Part shown: piece after piece, positions 1 through 10,404 of the stretch | How positions within the stretch are numbered: position 1 is the stretch's first letter | How the letters are laid out: the number at the start of each line of letters is the position of its first letter | DNA from: Trichuris trichiura | Lineage: Eukaryota > Nematoda > Enoplea > Trichinellida > Trichuridae | Length of the DNA: 64,000 bases | Assembly (NCBI GenBank): GCA_037903355.1 | Contig: JBAJFE010000009.1 | Location: 372,001 to 436,000, forward strand | Direction: 5' to 3' | The notes under the pieces: generated by a model | Told to the model about the DNA's origin: nothing | What the model saw: only the letters and a program-made list of their open reading frames with translations | Databases searched by the model: none | Made by a program: the position numbers and the translations under genes

Positions 1-53
1 AGCGCTTTTCTCGCTGTCTCATAGTCTAACACTGCTTTTCGCAATGTTTCTAG

Positions 54-1087
54 ACTGCCCTATCCGGATGAAATGGAATCCAATATTGAAGGCATACTGG
101 AAACCATTGTTTCTGCTTTCCTACTGCTTTGCACTCTGTCATTGAGAAATCTTCTACTTAACGACACCATTATCTTATTCAAGTATGCGGTCATTTCCAT
201 ATTAACAGCAGTCGTAGGCTACTACGTCCCATTACCTTGGCTTTTCTTTCATGGTAAGTATTGAACGTTTTCCTGTGTTCTAAAAGGATTCTTCCCGTTA
301 CTGTTTTATGAGTGCAACCAATTTTTAGGATAGCCGAACGTTAAAAATAAAGCAGACACTTTTTCTACATATATAGGCATTGAGCCACTGAAAAGGCGGT
401 TGCATACGTAATATAGCAACTAAACTTCGCTTAACTGCTGTGAAAAAGCATATTTTGATCTTTTTTTCTGAAATAATTTGAAAAGACAATGATTCAAACA
501 AGGTTAATAATTGCTTGCGTTCCCTTCTCATTACGTCGCCCAAGAAATGAAGCACATTCCACTGCGGAAGTGAGATTATCGTAGCGTTCGAATTACAGCA
601 CAAGATGACTCACAGAAATGCGATCAACTTATGCTACAGTCGGAAATTGACACTTTTGTGCTCGCTGGACTAAAAGACTTAAGAATCTTTTACATTTAAA
701 GTTTCAACGAAAGCAAATACGTCATTTGCACAGTTTCTGTTTGAAACAAAAATGCCCTAGTTTCACACGAGCTTATAAAGCATGACGAATGCATTAGGAG
801 TTATATGTGACGCAGGCAAGTAATAAAGTATGCAAAGAATGTTGCTTAATAAGATGCATCAAATTTCGTTATTTTCAAATTTTCTGCTCAACGGCTATTT
901 ACAGTTTTTAAATTTACTGCTGCCTGACCATCAAAACGGCGTTCTGTAACATGATATTTCAGGTACCCTACTCGCCTTCACTATTCCGGTTATCCTAAAA
1001 TACTATGGAAGCGAGATCAAGAAAGCATACCATACGTCGACTTGGATTGTCAAGCAGATGGCAAAAAATGTGAAGCACAATTTTTGA
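54..1087 (+). CDS. ret-1: Reticulon-family protein, C-terminal part (5' end outside window)
   Basis: Partial gene with two visible exons, 54-253 and 963-1087 (stop TGA 1085-1087). The first exon follows a TTTCTAG acceptor; the second starts after TTTCAG, and the junction restores a glycine codon (G|GT). The protein shows two hydrophobic stretches typical of the reticulon homology domain, with SLRNLLLND and YYVPLPWLFF in the first half and LLAFTIPVILKYYGSEIKKAY in the second, matching the family pattern of a hydrophobic hairpin followed by a 'sxPxxYxxxxxxI' segment. Reticulons shape tubular endoplasmic reticulum through wedge-like membrane hairpins. The tail ends in KNVKHNF, without a classic KKxx retrieval signal. 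The upstream exons are beyond the left edge, so the start and total length are unknown. The gene_symbol follows the single C. elegans reticulon; orthology is inferred. A reticulon-like (REEP-type) hairpin protein is the main alternative. Confidence 0.72.
254..962 (+). other. Intron of the reticulon-like gene
   Basis: A 709-base intron that begins GTAAGT and ends TTTCAG. Nothing else recognisable was seen on either strand. Confidence 0.7.
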
Positions 1088-1784
1088 AAACAAGGTTTTT
1101 AAAGTTTAAATGCAAAATGGATTAAAGGAACGATCGATGAGCGAGAACATGTCGGAAGTTCGAATCAGTTGCACTAAACAAACATTCGCTTAGAAGTTGC
1201 CCGTACATTTTGTCCAGCCGACTTTTTTCTGCAACTGTGATCTAATCATAAGTACAATTGATTCGAGCTGCATTGAAAAAAATAATATTCGCATGTGGGA
1301 ATAAATCAGAGCTTCAAAGGTCGGTTTGTCCTGCTTTCCTTTTGCCTTGAATGACTGTTTAACTGCAGCTAGCTAAAAACTTAATCTATAGCTTAAGACG
1401 GGAGCTCAAACTTCTTCTGATGCTTAGGAAGTAGAAAAAGAAAATGTCGATAGCTTAATGTCGCTAGCCAGCTAACCAAAGCTTAATGTCGAAAAAAGGC
1501 TTATAAAATTGCTCTTGTCAGAATGCAAGTGCAATCAGGATTGTTTTTGTTTCATTGCAAAATCTGTTGAAAAAATTAGGTACTTTAAACGAACTGCTTA
1601 GCTGTAAAGCACGAAGTCATGCAGCGCCAAACGTCTAGTAAGTTATTTAATATCATATTGAATGATTTAAAATTCCACTATTTAAGCTGCTGCTGTAGCA
1701 ATGCAAGTCGCTCAATCGAAAAATTGTTCCCGCCATGGCATACTGGAAAAGTAATTGAAATCGTCCCTTACCTTTGGGCATACG
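1088..1784. other. Intergenic region, reticulon to pseudokinase
   Basis: About 0.7 kb between two genes on the same strand. It must hold the 3' UTR of the reticulon (an AATAAA lies near 1300) and the promoter of the next gene. No RNA gene or repeat was seen. Confidence 0.6.
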
Positions 1785-3115
1785 ATGGAAAAGGATAAGT
1801 GCATCGCCTGCAGCTCTGATTTGGTGAAAGTGTTTCCGTGGATTGTTCCACGCTTGGAAGGTGTTAAAACGGTAGATGGACAGTGGAAAATTCACAGTAA
1901 GATTAAGACAAACGATTACTTGACCGTATTCAAAGTAACGGCAATGGATTCTTCGTTTAGTGGCTACATGAAGGTAACGGAAAAATTGTTCATCAAATCT
2001 AACTTACAGTTTTACCCGTACGCCAAAAAGTTCATTAGTTAAATAACCTGAAAATCAGCAATTATGTAATGAGCATGCACTGTATGTTTTCTTCATCCGA
2101 ACTTCTAGAACCATCAGTTTACACTAAAATATGCAAACGTCTTTCATGTGTTATTAGTAATAATTTCAAGCGCACTGCTGGCGAAGTATGTTCTTTTTAA
2201 AAGCCCAGATGAATAAAAACTGACACTGCACAAAAAACAAAGAAAATATGCAAAAAATAATATAAGGAAATAAGCTAAATTAATCGAAATAATTCACAGC
2301 TGTCGCAACTTTAACATTTGTGTACGAAAGGTAAGGTTGGACATTTACAGGCAGAGTACGCGGAACACAAATCTAACGTGCTCGAGATGGAAGTGTACAT
2401 TTTGAGCCAACTGGAAAGACACACAAATTTTTGTACCTTGCACGCATACGAAACATCAGGGGACATTCGTTACATTGTCGTTGGACCTGTTGGTAAATCT
2501 TTGCGTGAAGTTATGCGTGAACTTCCCAAAAGACGCTTCACAAACAGCACCATACTTCGCATTGGCATTCAGTGCGTAGATGCAATTGCAGCTTTGCACT
2601 ACATTGGTTACGTACATAGAAATATTACGCCGGACAACTTGATAATCGATGTCGACATGGCTAACGCACAAATCGTTCGCATATGGCAGTTCGTTACAGC
2701 GAGACGTCACGTTGATGAAAATGGAGAAATTCGCAAGCCTCGCAGCAAACTGCGATGCAGAGGTGATTATAACTACGCGTCCGTTTTAGTGCAAGAAGGT
2801 AGCGACAGTGGTAGAGTTGATGATTTATGGTCTCTCATATACACACTGTCGGAATTTTACAATGGCAAGCTTCCTTGGAGAGGCCACTGCAGCGCGCACG
2901 TACTTCAATGGAAACAGTTCATGAGCATGCAAAGACTATTTCAAAATGCCCCCTACGAGATTGGCTTTATAATTGCCCATTTAAGAGATCTGGAATATCA
3001 GGACGAACCAAACTATGACTGGATAATTGGAATGTTTGAAACAGCGATGCAACGTTGCAATATTTCGCACGAGGAGCAGTTTGACTGGCAACAGCTACAC
3101 TGCAGCCGTAAATAA
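1785..3115 (+). CDS. TTBK/CK1-superfamily pseudokinase, two exons, 317 aa
   Basis: Exons 1785-1973 and 2351-3115. The junction is AAG|GTAACG ... TTTACAG|GCAGAG, phase 0, and rebuilds GYMK-AEYAEHKSN, the family's VAIK lysine region. It aligns along its length with tau-tubulin kinases: DGQWKIHSKI (beta1), LEMEVYILSQL (helix C), HYIGYVHRNITPDNLI (catalytic loop), YASVLVQEGSDSGRVDDLWSLIY (activation segment and helix F) and GKLPWRG. The catalytic HRD motif reads HRN and the DFG position reads QFV, so both the base aspartate and the magnesium-binding aspartate are missing; the glycine loop is also degraded. It is therefore probably catalytically dead or a scaffold. ATG 1785 is the first ATG in frame. 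Its stop codon overlaps an AATAAA at 3111-3116. Nematodes have large TTBK-like expansions, many sperm-enriched; an MSP gene nearby is compatible with that, but expression here is unknown. Confidence 0.82.
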
Positions 3116-3415
3116 AGTTTACAAATTGCAGTATACTCGCAGATAGTCTTAAGAGGAAACGCAGCACAAAAGCAGTGGGACAAACAGAATCAACTGTCTA
3201 AATACTGATTATATTTATTTATTTATGTGAACATTATTCTAACAGTTTTTCAAAGAAAAACTGCTAGGCTTTATTAGACCAGAATGTAAGTGCATAAAAT
3301 TACGTAAGTATTTGGTAGCCAGCAAGAACAATTGCACCATGATTTAAAACTTTTTAACAACGAAATGTACATAACAGGAACTGAATTAAGAGCGAAGAAG
3401 GCCAGGAGGACAAAC
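3116..3415. other. Convergent 3' intergenic region
   Basis: Three hundred bases between the convergent ends of the pseudokinase and the Kelch gene. TTTATT copies at about 3214-3223 give AATAAA on the minus strand, about 195 bases past the Kelch stop codon. AATAAA at 3111-3116 serves the plus strand. Confidence 0.6.
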
Positions 3416-6400
3416 TCACTCAAGCGTATGTACAATCGGGACTGTTGCGGCAGTGCAACCACCTTGAATACCGTTGGAAGCATTCAGAAACTGCCACTCG
3501 TTCTCTTTTGGATTGTACACTTCGGAAGTGCAAAGCGGGTCGTGAGCATCGAAACCCCCTTAAAGCATTGTACTGCTTCTTTGGCATCCGACAAGTTCAC
3601 TCACCAAAAGAGAATAAACACCCGTCATATTCCACCACTGCTGTCATACTACGTCGAACATTCATACTTGCCAGCGAAGTCCAAGCATCTTGCCGTACAT
3701 CGTAGCATTCTACAGAGCACAACGGACCAGCATGGTTATTGCCTCCAACAACACATCTAGATGATACAAACAAATTAAACACAGTAGAAGCCTTAATTAC
3801 AACTCCTTGTTGAAGGTGATCCCCGTGCTACTAGTATAAAGTAACGCGATATAAAATCTAAGCATAGAAAGTTTGAATATCAGCCGCTTGGTAAAGAGGT
3901 TCATAGCGTATCACTCTACACATGAAACTGCTTGGTTGTGCATTCATTCCTTAATTTGAAATAGGGTTTTGTAGGAAAAAATGGCATCAGTTTATAGAGC
4001 AACTAATATTAGCTGAAGTGTTACTGTTCATTGTTTTAAGTCGATCTAAGCTGAAAACAATCACAACGGTTCCCCATGTTGCAGGCAGTAAGAAACAAAG
4101 TTACCGGTAAACGAGCAGCTTAGTCCCAACTGTAGCAACCTAGGCAAGTACAGCCCGCGCCGGTTAATTAGGAAAAAATGTTATTTCTTACGGCGTAGAA
4201 AACAATTGCTAAGAAGGCGAATATGAACGTTGACATCACGCTAAAATTATGCAGTGCAAATTTACATTTTTTCGTTTAACACTGCAGCTCCTAAGTATTT
4301 GCGTGGTTCCCTGATACTGGCCAACTTAGACCAATGTCCAGAATTGATGTCGTAACAATACACCGTTCGCGTGATGCTAAAGCCATTGCTTCCTCCTTAA
4401 ACATAAAGCATAAAAGTAACAAAAGCGTAACATAATGGCCTGCTTGTACCTATCACGTATATGCGACCATTTAAGTAAACAGACGCACAGGAAACTCGTG
4501 CTTCCGGTAACCGCTTTGAAAAGACCCATCTAAAGTAAATGCACCTTTGGCAATTGGCAACTTTGAAGGCGTAATCCCTACCTGTTTTCTTGAGCGTGAA
4601 ACACTTCAACACTGTCCAATAAGTCTATTCCGCATTGACCTTAAATGGTGTTTACTTGGTGTCGCCTTTGAAAGCGAAAAATTGCTTACCGCCGATAGCC
4701 TAAAACACTTGAAAATGTTGAAGCTGACGGGCTTGCGAAAATATACATATACAGTTTAGGGAACGGTTAACGACAGCCAAGTGGACCAAACATTGTAAAA
4801 CAAAATTTTCTTATTCTCACTCCTCAAAAAAGTTTTCTAATTTTCATTTTCTACTCTTCTTGATTCCCTCTGCACTCCCTTAGCCTTCCTTTTCCAAATC
4901 TTTTCCATTACCCGCCGATGGGTACTGCAAACAGAGCTAAAATCAGATTCTGTTAGTCAAAATAACCGTAGGCTGTCTAAACCAAAGTAGATGCTGATTT
5001 TGGTTTAAAACTAGGTCACCTACTATTGCTGGAACAGCAATCATTATCTCAATGCTTAGGCTGCGCGCGGTTAATCTGTACCAACAGAACTTGATTTTAG
5101 TTCCGGATACAGTACCCACCGCGCACCCAAAAGAGGAGCTGACTTTTTCTTGTGCCATTATCCATCTTTGTTAGTTTTCTTTCGCGTAAATTGCTGAAGT
5201 TGTAATTTAAATTCGTGTACTATTTTTATCACTTTTTGCCAAAAGGAGATCTTTCAGGCAGACAATGGCGCCAGGATAGCCTTTGTCCGTCCGTCAAAAA
5301 AAGTGCTATCTACTATGTTAGCACATCCGCGCATTTCTTAAAAACTAATGTAAAGACATCGTCCTAAAGTATGAAATCTATGAAAACAATAATACTAAAA
5401 ATTACTTTAAACGAAATAATAAATTTCGCATTCATTCACTACGACGCGCTATTTGTTCTGTTAGAAATTGTAAGAAGTTAAACTTATTAATGATACAAAG
5501 ATAAAAGTAAAGGATATTTACGTAAATGCACTGGCCACAGGTTGCTGTGCTCAACAAAGTCCGATGTCGCAACAGCGAAGCAGCAAAGGAATAATTGTGG
5601 CTGTTTACGTCGTATACGGCCACGTCTCGGACATAACTCGTTTGACCAAAACCGCCAAGAATAAACCTTAAAACGCAGATAGGTTTCATCAGCAGGCGGA
5701 AGAAGAAAAATATACAAAGATTTGGAATAAAACGCCTGTTTTCATTCGAACAGACAGACAGTGGAATTTGAAAAAGTAAATAAAAATATTAATTACAGTT
5801 TGTTGGGAAGTCCAGCAAGTTCGAACTTGTGACGTTCGATATTCAGTGGCAAAAGCTTTATCCAGCTTTCAAGAGCACAATCAAAGCTGAAGTAGGCGCG
5901 CTGTCATTCGGGCAGTTTTTAAGTTATGCACAAATTACCGCTGCAGACAAATGGACTTCTGCGAAACGGAATTTCCCGAAAGGTAAATGTGCTTAGCGAC
6001 CAAATTCCAATTTCTTGGATTAGCTTCGATTTCACCAACATTTATTCCCGTTATGCGACATCGAAGATTAGGCATTTCCAGTTCGTCCTCACTGGAGCCG
6101 TCATCCTCCATCAACCGTACATCTTTGGCAAAATTTTGCACCAAATCATCCGAAAGTATTACGTTGGCCAGACATTGCTTTGGCAGCAAATGCAGACGAA
6201 CGCACGTCAGAAGAGAGCGCACGAATTTGGCACGGTTGGTCAAGTCTGCTTTAACCTGAATAATTTACTCAATAGAAGCAAGAAACAAACAGGAAACTTC
6301 AATAAACAACCAACCCAACGCTTAATGGCACGAAATACGTCCAGCTCGGTGCAGACGACGAGTTTATCATCTTTCAACAGATCAACAAGACTTTCGTAGG

Positions 6401-7141
6401 ATGTTTGCAAAAATCTCTCCTGCGTCGAGTATTGTAAAAAATATTTTAGCATAAAATTGCACGCTAAATTGACCAGCTGAGCGCAGTTGCTATATTTGCC
6501 AAGAAAGATTAAATCTTCAATATTGTAGCGGGATATTTTGTTGATGAGAAAGCCATTGCACGCGTCGACCAATGAATCAATTTGCAAATACGCCGAAGCC
6601 ATTAAAACCGTTGGCGCCGACTGCAACGTAAGCAAAATTTTTCCCGTGTACACAAAGTTTATGATGTCTTGCAATGCATCAAAGCCAATGTCCTTTAAAA
6701 AAAAGTGAATAAGAATAGCAGCATGGCGGCTACACAATGCTGATGAAAACTTTGCAAGCTACTCTAATACAAACACAGCACAAGTAGAAGTTAAAGTCAT
6801 ATGAGTACAAAGAATGTGCTCCCATTTAGGGTCACCAATAGGCATAAATAAAGAATAGTTAGACAGAGATGACAAAGTAGTCAGCACACCTGGATGTTAA
6901 TTTCTTGAGCACTTTTCTCCATCATATCTATGGTGAACATTGCTCGGAAGTATGGAATGGTTGCTGCGAGGACAACTCGATGAGCTGAAAGGCGTTTTCC
7001 TTCGGCTAGCAGAGTCACGTCACATAAAAGCCCATCCCGACGAAGTTCTTGAAATGCGACGAAGGCACCTTGTCGATGGCCATTTGCAACATACTCCCAT
7101 TCATAATCAACGGGAGCAATCCGACAATGGTGATTAGCCAT
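3416..7141 (-). CDS. BTB-BACK-Kelch protein (KLHL18-like), 10 exons, 554 aa
   Basis: Coding exons on the minus strand, in transcript order: 6890-7141, 6315-6692, 5939-6255, 5522-5666, 4690-4699, 4582-4639, 4450-4529, 4266-4395, 3605-3756, 3416-3558. They total 1665 bases and all phases agree. The N-terminus is a BTB domain ([33 protein letters not shown]), followed by a BACK domain ([23 protein letters not shown]) and Kelch blades with doubled glycines: FILGG, YAIGG, YVIGG, CVVGG, FSFGG. Only five GG motifs are visible, against six in most KLHL proteins. The end, [15 protein letters not shown], resembles the KLHL18 C-terminus. KLHL proteins are substrate adaptors of cullin-3 ubiquitin ligases, with BTB binding CUL3 and Kelch binding the substrate. 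The family is certain; the KLHL18 subtype is a moderate inference. A GTGAGT overlapping the stop codon leaves an alternative 3' exon possible. Confidence 0.88.
4690..4699 (-). other. 10-nucleotide microexon of the Kelch gene
   Basis: On the minus strand the ten bases GCTATCGGCG lie between GTTTTAG and GTAAGC. They supply A-I-G-G, the conserved start of a Kelch blade, and bring phase 0 from the TAC codon ending at 5522 to phase 1 for the exon starting at 4639. Without it the blade lacks its GG motif and the frame breaks. The upstream intron is 822 bases and the downstream one 50. Confidence 0.8.
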
Positions 7142-7827
7142 ACGTCAATATCAAATGTTCTCAACTGGGATAGCTTTCTCGATGCATGGAAATCTAGAAC
7201 CCATCAATGAAAAATGAAGTAGTCAACCTGGCAAGTAAAGGCAAAATAAGCACATGCTATCAGGTTTTTATTATAGACGCCTGCAATTTCTACCTGCATA
7301 CAGTAACAATGACTTTCGGATGGAAAAATAATAAACTTTAATCCTAAATAACCACTGTCTTCGCAACAGTCGAAATAAAACGCTTAATATCCGAACTCTT
7401 CGACATATTATTCATATGACATCGTCAGCGGAGAGATGGACAATCATTTCTGCGAACATTTCATCTCAACAATACCATCAATCGCCGCTAATGATAGTAT
7501 ATTACCTTACAGAAGACTACTACGAAACATCTATTATTCGAAAAGTTATTACGCGAAAATTTCGCTCTTGAATTCTTTCTCGAATATTCTTGAATTCTAA
7601 TGCATTTTACATTTTCTACATTAACTAAAACGCGTCTTCTATACGATATTTCTATTATTCAAATAAAACATCCGTTGAACTAAATCGTGCTCATTTTTTG
7701 CGAGGAAATTGTTAGGTACAAAACGTAAAGATGCAACTTACATTAAATCGTGAAAATGCGCTTTAAAAAAGCAATTTAAACTTTCAGCTTGGCATAGCTT
7801 CAAGCAAACAAAGTTTACAAGCATTTT
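7142..7827. promoter_or_regulatory. Divergent promoter region, Kelch gene / MSP gene
   Basis: This 686-base gap separates the start codons of two genes that diverge. It is AT-rich, and I could not assign a specific TATA box or factor site with confidence. It should carry both promoters because there is no other upstream space for either gene. Confidence 0.45.
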
Positions 7828-8262
7828 ATGGAGTTGTCCGATGGGAGGAAGGGTTGCTGTGTAAAAGAGGACGTCGCAATGGCTAACCACTTAACTTTAC
7901 CACCGAATATCGACACGACTCCTGCAGATGAGATATGGCTAAATGGGCCCTGCTTAATAACTCAATCAACATCATTGCAACTTATCAATCAGGGAAGCAA
8001 AAGGCTCATGTGGAGAATCTACGCGGATGCTCGCAATCGCTACTTGGTCAGACCGAAGAAAGGCGTTTTGAAAGCAAAGGAAAAGTTCAATCTTTTCGTC
8101 CTATGCTATCCATTCCCATTTCGGCCAGACTCGCCCAACACGGACACGCTAACCATTGAATGGACGGAAGCAACGGAAAATCACGACCACTTTGACGAAG
8201 ACTGGTTTACGAAATCGCGAGTTGCCCGTCGTAAAAATATAAACGTCAGCTTTAACCCATAA
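7828..8262 (+). CDS. MSP-domain protein, intronless, 144 aa
   Basis: A single open exon that matches a complete major sperm protein domain: DEIWLNGPC near the start, SLQLINQGSKRLMWRIYADA (beta strands), VRPKKGVLKAKEKFNLFVLC, then the diagnostic end DTLTIEWTEA ... DWFTKSRVARRKNINVSFNP, close to the MSP ending of an RRKNLP-type motif followed by YNP. MSPs are nematode-specific immunoglobulin-fold proteins that polymerise to drive amoeboid sperm movement and also signal to oocytes; shorter relatives are cytosolic scaffolds. It is longer than classical MSP (127 aa) because of an N-terminal extension; an internal ATG at 7879 would shorten it. An AATAAA lies at 8405-8410. Whether it is a motility MSP or an MSP-like single-domain protein cannot be told from sequence alone. 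Confidence 0.88.
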   Translation: MELSDGRKGCCVKEDVAMANHLTLPPNIDTTPADEIWLNGPCLITQSTSLQLINQGSKRLMWRIYADARNRYLVRPKKGVLKAKEKFNLFVLCYPFPFRPDSPNTDTLTIEWTEATENHDHFDEDWFTKSRVARRKNINVSFNP

Positions 8263-8567
8263 TATAGCTTCTCATAAAATACAGGTAGAATGACTTACTT
8301 GACACCACGCGATACAAAATATTGATGCTGCTAGACGCTTAAAAAACAATCAATCCAGTGAGACCATGAAAACGCATTTGAAAGCCAACTGGACAATCTA
8401 ATAAAATAAAGACTAATTAAAATCGAAGACCTGCGCAACTGTCAGCTGAGCGACATATGAAAAAGATAATAAATAGTTTCACGACTAGTCGGTAAAAAAT
8501 AACTATTCTGAAGAATTGTTTGATCGGTTTATTCGTACAGAATGTCGGCAGGCGAACCAAAGTGAGC
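8263..8567. other. Convergent 3' intergenic region
   Basis: About 300 bases between the MSP gene (+) and the HCFC1R1-like gene (-). It contains AATAAA at 8405-8410 for the plus-strand gene. No other feature was seen. Confidence 0.55.
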
Positions 8568-10404
8568 TTAAAAGACAATTTCCATAGACTCATCGTCACT
8601 TTCCAGAGACGATTCGCGTAAGCTATAAAAATACGTTTAGCAACAAAAAAAACAACCAATCAAAAGACTCCTGCCTCGCAGCGCTTGAGGTTGCAGCATT
8701 GACTGACGGCTGAAGAGGATGGATCGTATCATCGTTCTCAGCAGGCTTTTCATTCACAGGTAATACTAACGGTGAAATTGGATTCCACAATACGACTTCA
8801 TAGCCTGTCCGCTTCTGCCTAAATGGCAACGAGATATCAACAGTTATCAGAACTCATAATCAACTTACGTTGCTTGCAATGTCGGCTCTAAGCTCCTTCT
8901 AGGCTGTAACTTACTGGGGAACAGATGTTGAAATTCTGGCGCAACATACAAGCCGCCTTCTTCTACTTCGTTATCATCTTCATCGACAACTAGACTGTGC
9001 AATAAAATAGCAAAATCAACAAAACTCAAAATTCAACTATACACGATCACGCCTTAGATTCTTACTGCTCTGTCCTGTTGAACCGCCGGTACGATGTGAA
9101 AACTTTAACTCTACGTGAAAAAAAACAACATAGCTTTCAGGACTTTGTCCAGTCGTCACCGTGTTGCGGTCTGTCTGCAACGACTTATATGTTCGTTGAA
9201 GGGTAGAATGAGGATTTATCTGACAGGTTAAATCCTCACAACCACATGGAGCTTTTTGAATATATGATCGTGTGTGAAGTCAGTTCGTAATGCTCAACCA
9301 TTCTGCTAGACACTTACAGTTCGCCGAGCCTGAACATTTTGTCTTTGTTAGCGTCTGCTGAATATAAAAGGTTTCTTTGTTCTTTTTCCGTTGGTAGATG
9401 GTTTCCTGACAAACCTTTCCGACGATAACAAGTGACTGTATGCTCTGCCACAGCTGATATTTTGCCGTGAAATTTCTGTCTCCTACGTGGTCTGTGGAAA
9501 ATTTTGCTAACGCCCCTGAGAGCGGGATGCCCATGGGGGCTCCCTGTATTTGAGAGAAGAGCTGCCTATGGAAATGGAAATAATTTCCCTTTGCAGAATC
9601 TTATTAGAACAAGCATGTGATACGGATTTAGCTTCTTCCTTTGACGGAGAATCCGTGGTCAATGCTTCAACACATTAGGCTGCAGTGTGGTTCTGGGAAA
9701 CGCTGGTGAACAGGTTACTGAAGTCTTAACGCGTAGTCCACCTGTAATTGAACTTCTCTGACGCGTTTGACAAATTCCTTCAGGATGTTGTCAGCTGGCT
9801 GGATATTGGTCCTCGTATTTACGGAATTGGCCTTGCTGAATTCCACGTTTCTCGCATGCCCTTGAGGCCATGTGCCTACTTAATCGGCAATAGTGATCAA
9901 TCATTTTAACAGACAATCAATCATTCTTGTTGAAAGCTTGTCTGCTTCGCGGTGTCTCCTTTGAATAAATCACCTGCGCTTTCAATGCACCCATCTAGTG
10001 GTTTGACACTTTGAAGCATTCATCACGGTTGGTTTTATCAATCCTTATTTTTTGCTTCACGCTAAGCTTGCCTACAGTAACATTGCAAAACAATAATAAA
10101 CTAAGGCTAGATCTACGTTTTTTCCGTGTAGAAGTAGCGCAAAAAGGGCAATGAGCGGAAAGCCTATACTCAACAGGACAAAGCTGAAGAAAATTGCACC
10201 ATAAAACCGAAATCCTGTTATCAAAAGCTAGCTCATGAAACACCTGTTCGCTAACCTGCTTTCCATTTCATCAAATGCCCGTAAAGATGACGTCGGATCC
10301 ACATGCGCGCGACGACCCTGTCTGCTAACAGGTGATTCATCCAAAGATATTCTGCTCAGTTTTTCCCTCATCTCCTCTTCGGAAGCGAATCTTTTCGCTG
10401 GCAT
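8568..10404 (-). CDS. Small conserved protein resembling HCFC1R1 (HPIP), 4 exons, 159 aa
   Basis: Exons in transcript order: 10256-10404, 8869-8994, 8669-8818, 8568-8622, totalling 480 bases with consistent phases. The protein begins MPAKRFASEEEMREKLSRISLDE, continues with an acidic stretch (VVDEDDNEVEEGG), then YVAPEFQHLFP, RTGYEVVLWNP and the end ESDDESMEIVF. From memory, this order (a K-R-F/L-x-SEE-M...LS-L start, a short E-x-x-LW block, an acidic I-M-E-hydrophobic end) resembles vertebrate host-cell-factor C1 regulator 1, a small nuclear-export adaptor of HCF-1. That assignment is tentative; the gene model itself is better supported. No domain, signal peptide or membrane segment is visible. 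The 1261-base first intron contains the decayed retroelement described separately, and an additional exon there cannot be excluded. Confidence 0.62.
9280..9850 (-). mobile_element. Decayed reverse transcriptase fragment, Penelope-like type
   Basis: Within the HCFC1R1-like intron, on the minus strand, broken frames read in order: FVKRVREVQLQ, then LFTSVSQ..., EALTTDSPSKEEAKS, and finally a clear block GNYFHFHRQLFSQIQGAPMG followed by IPLSGALAK. This is the reverse-transcriptase region in which families show D-x-x-SLFTSVP ... YF-F-G-x-x-Y-x-Q-x-x-GxxMGSPLS. Stop codons and at least two frameshifts separate the blocks, so it is not functional. The YVDD catalytic box that should follow was not found. 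The wording of the motifs fits Penelope-like elements best; an RTE/LINE origin is the alternative. The ends are approximate; no terminal repeats were identified. Confidence 0.6.

Noticed and set aside
5810..5850. TTCGAA-containing stretch reminiscent of a tRNA T-loop
   Set aside because: No acceptor, D or anticodon stems can be drawn around it; it lies in a Kelch-gene intron.
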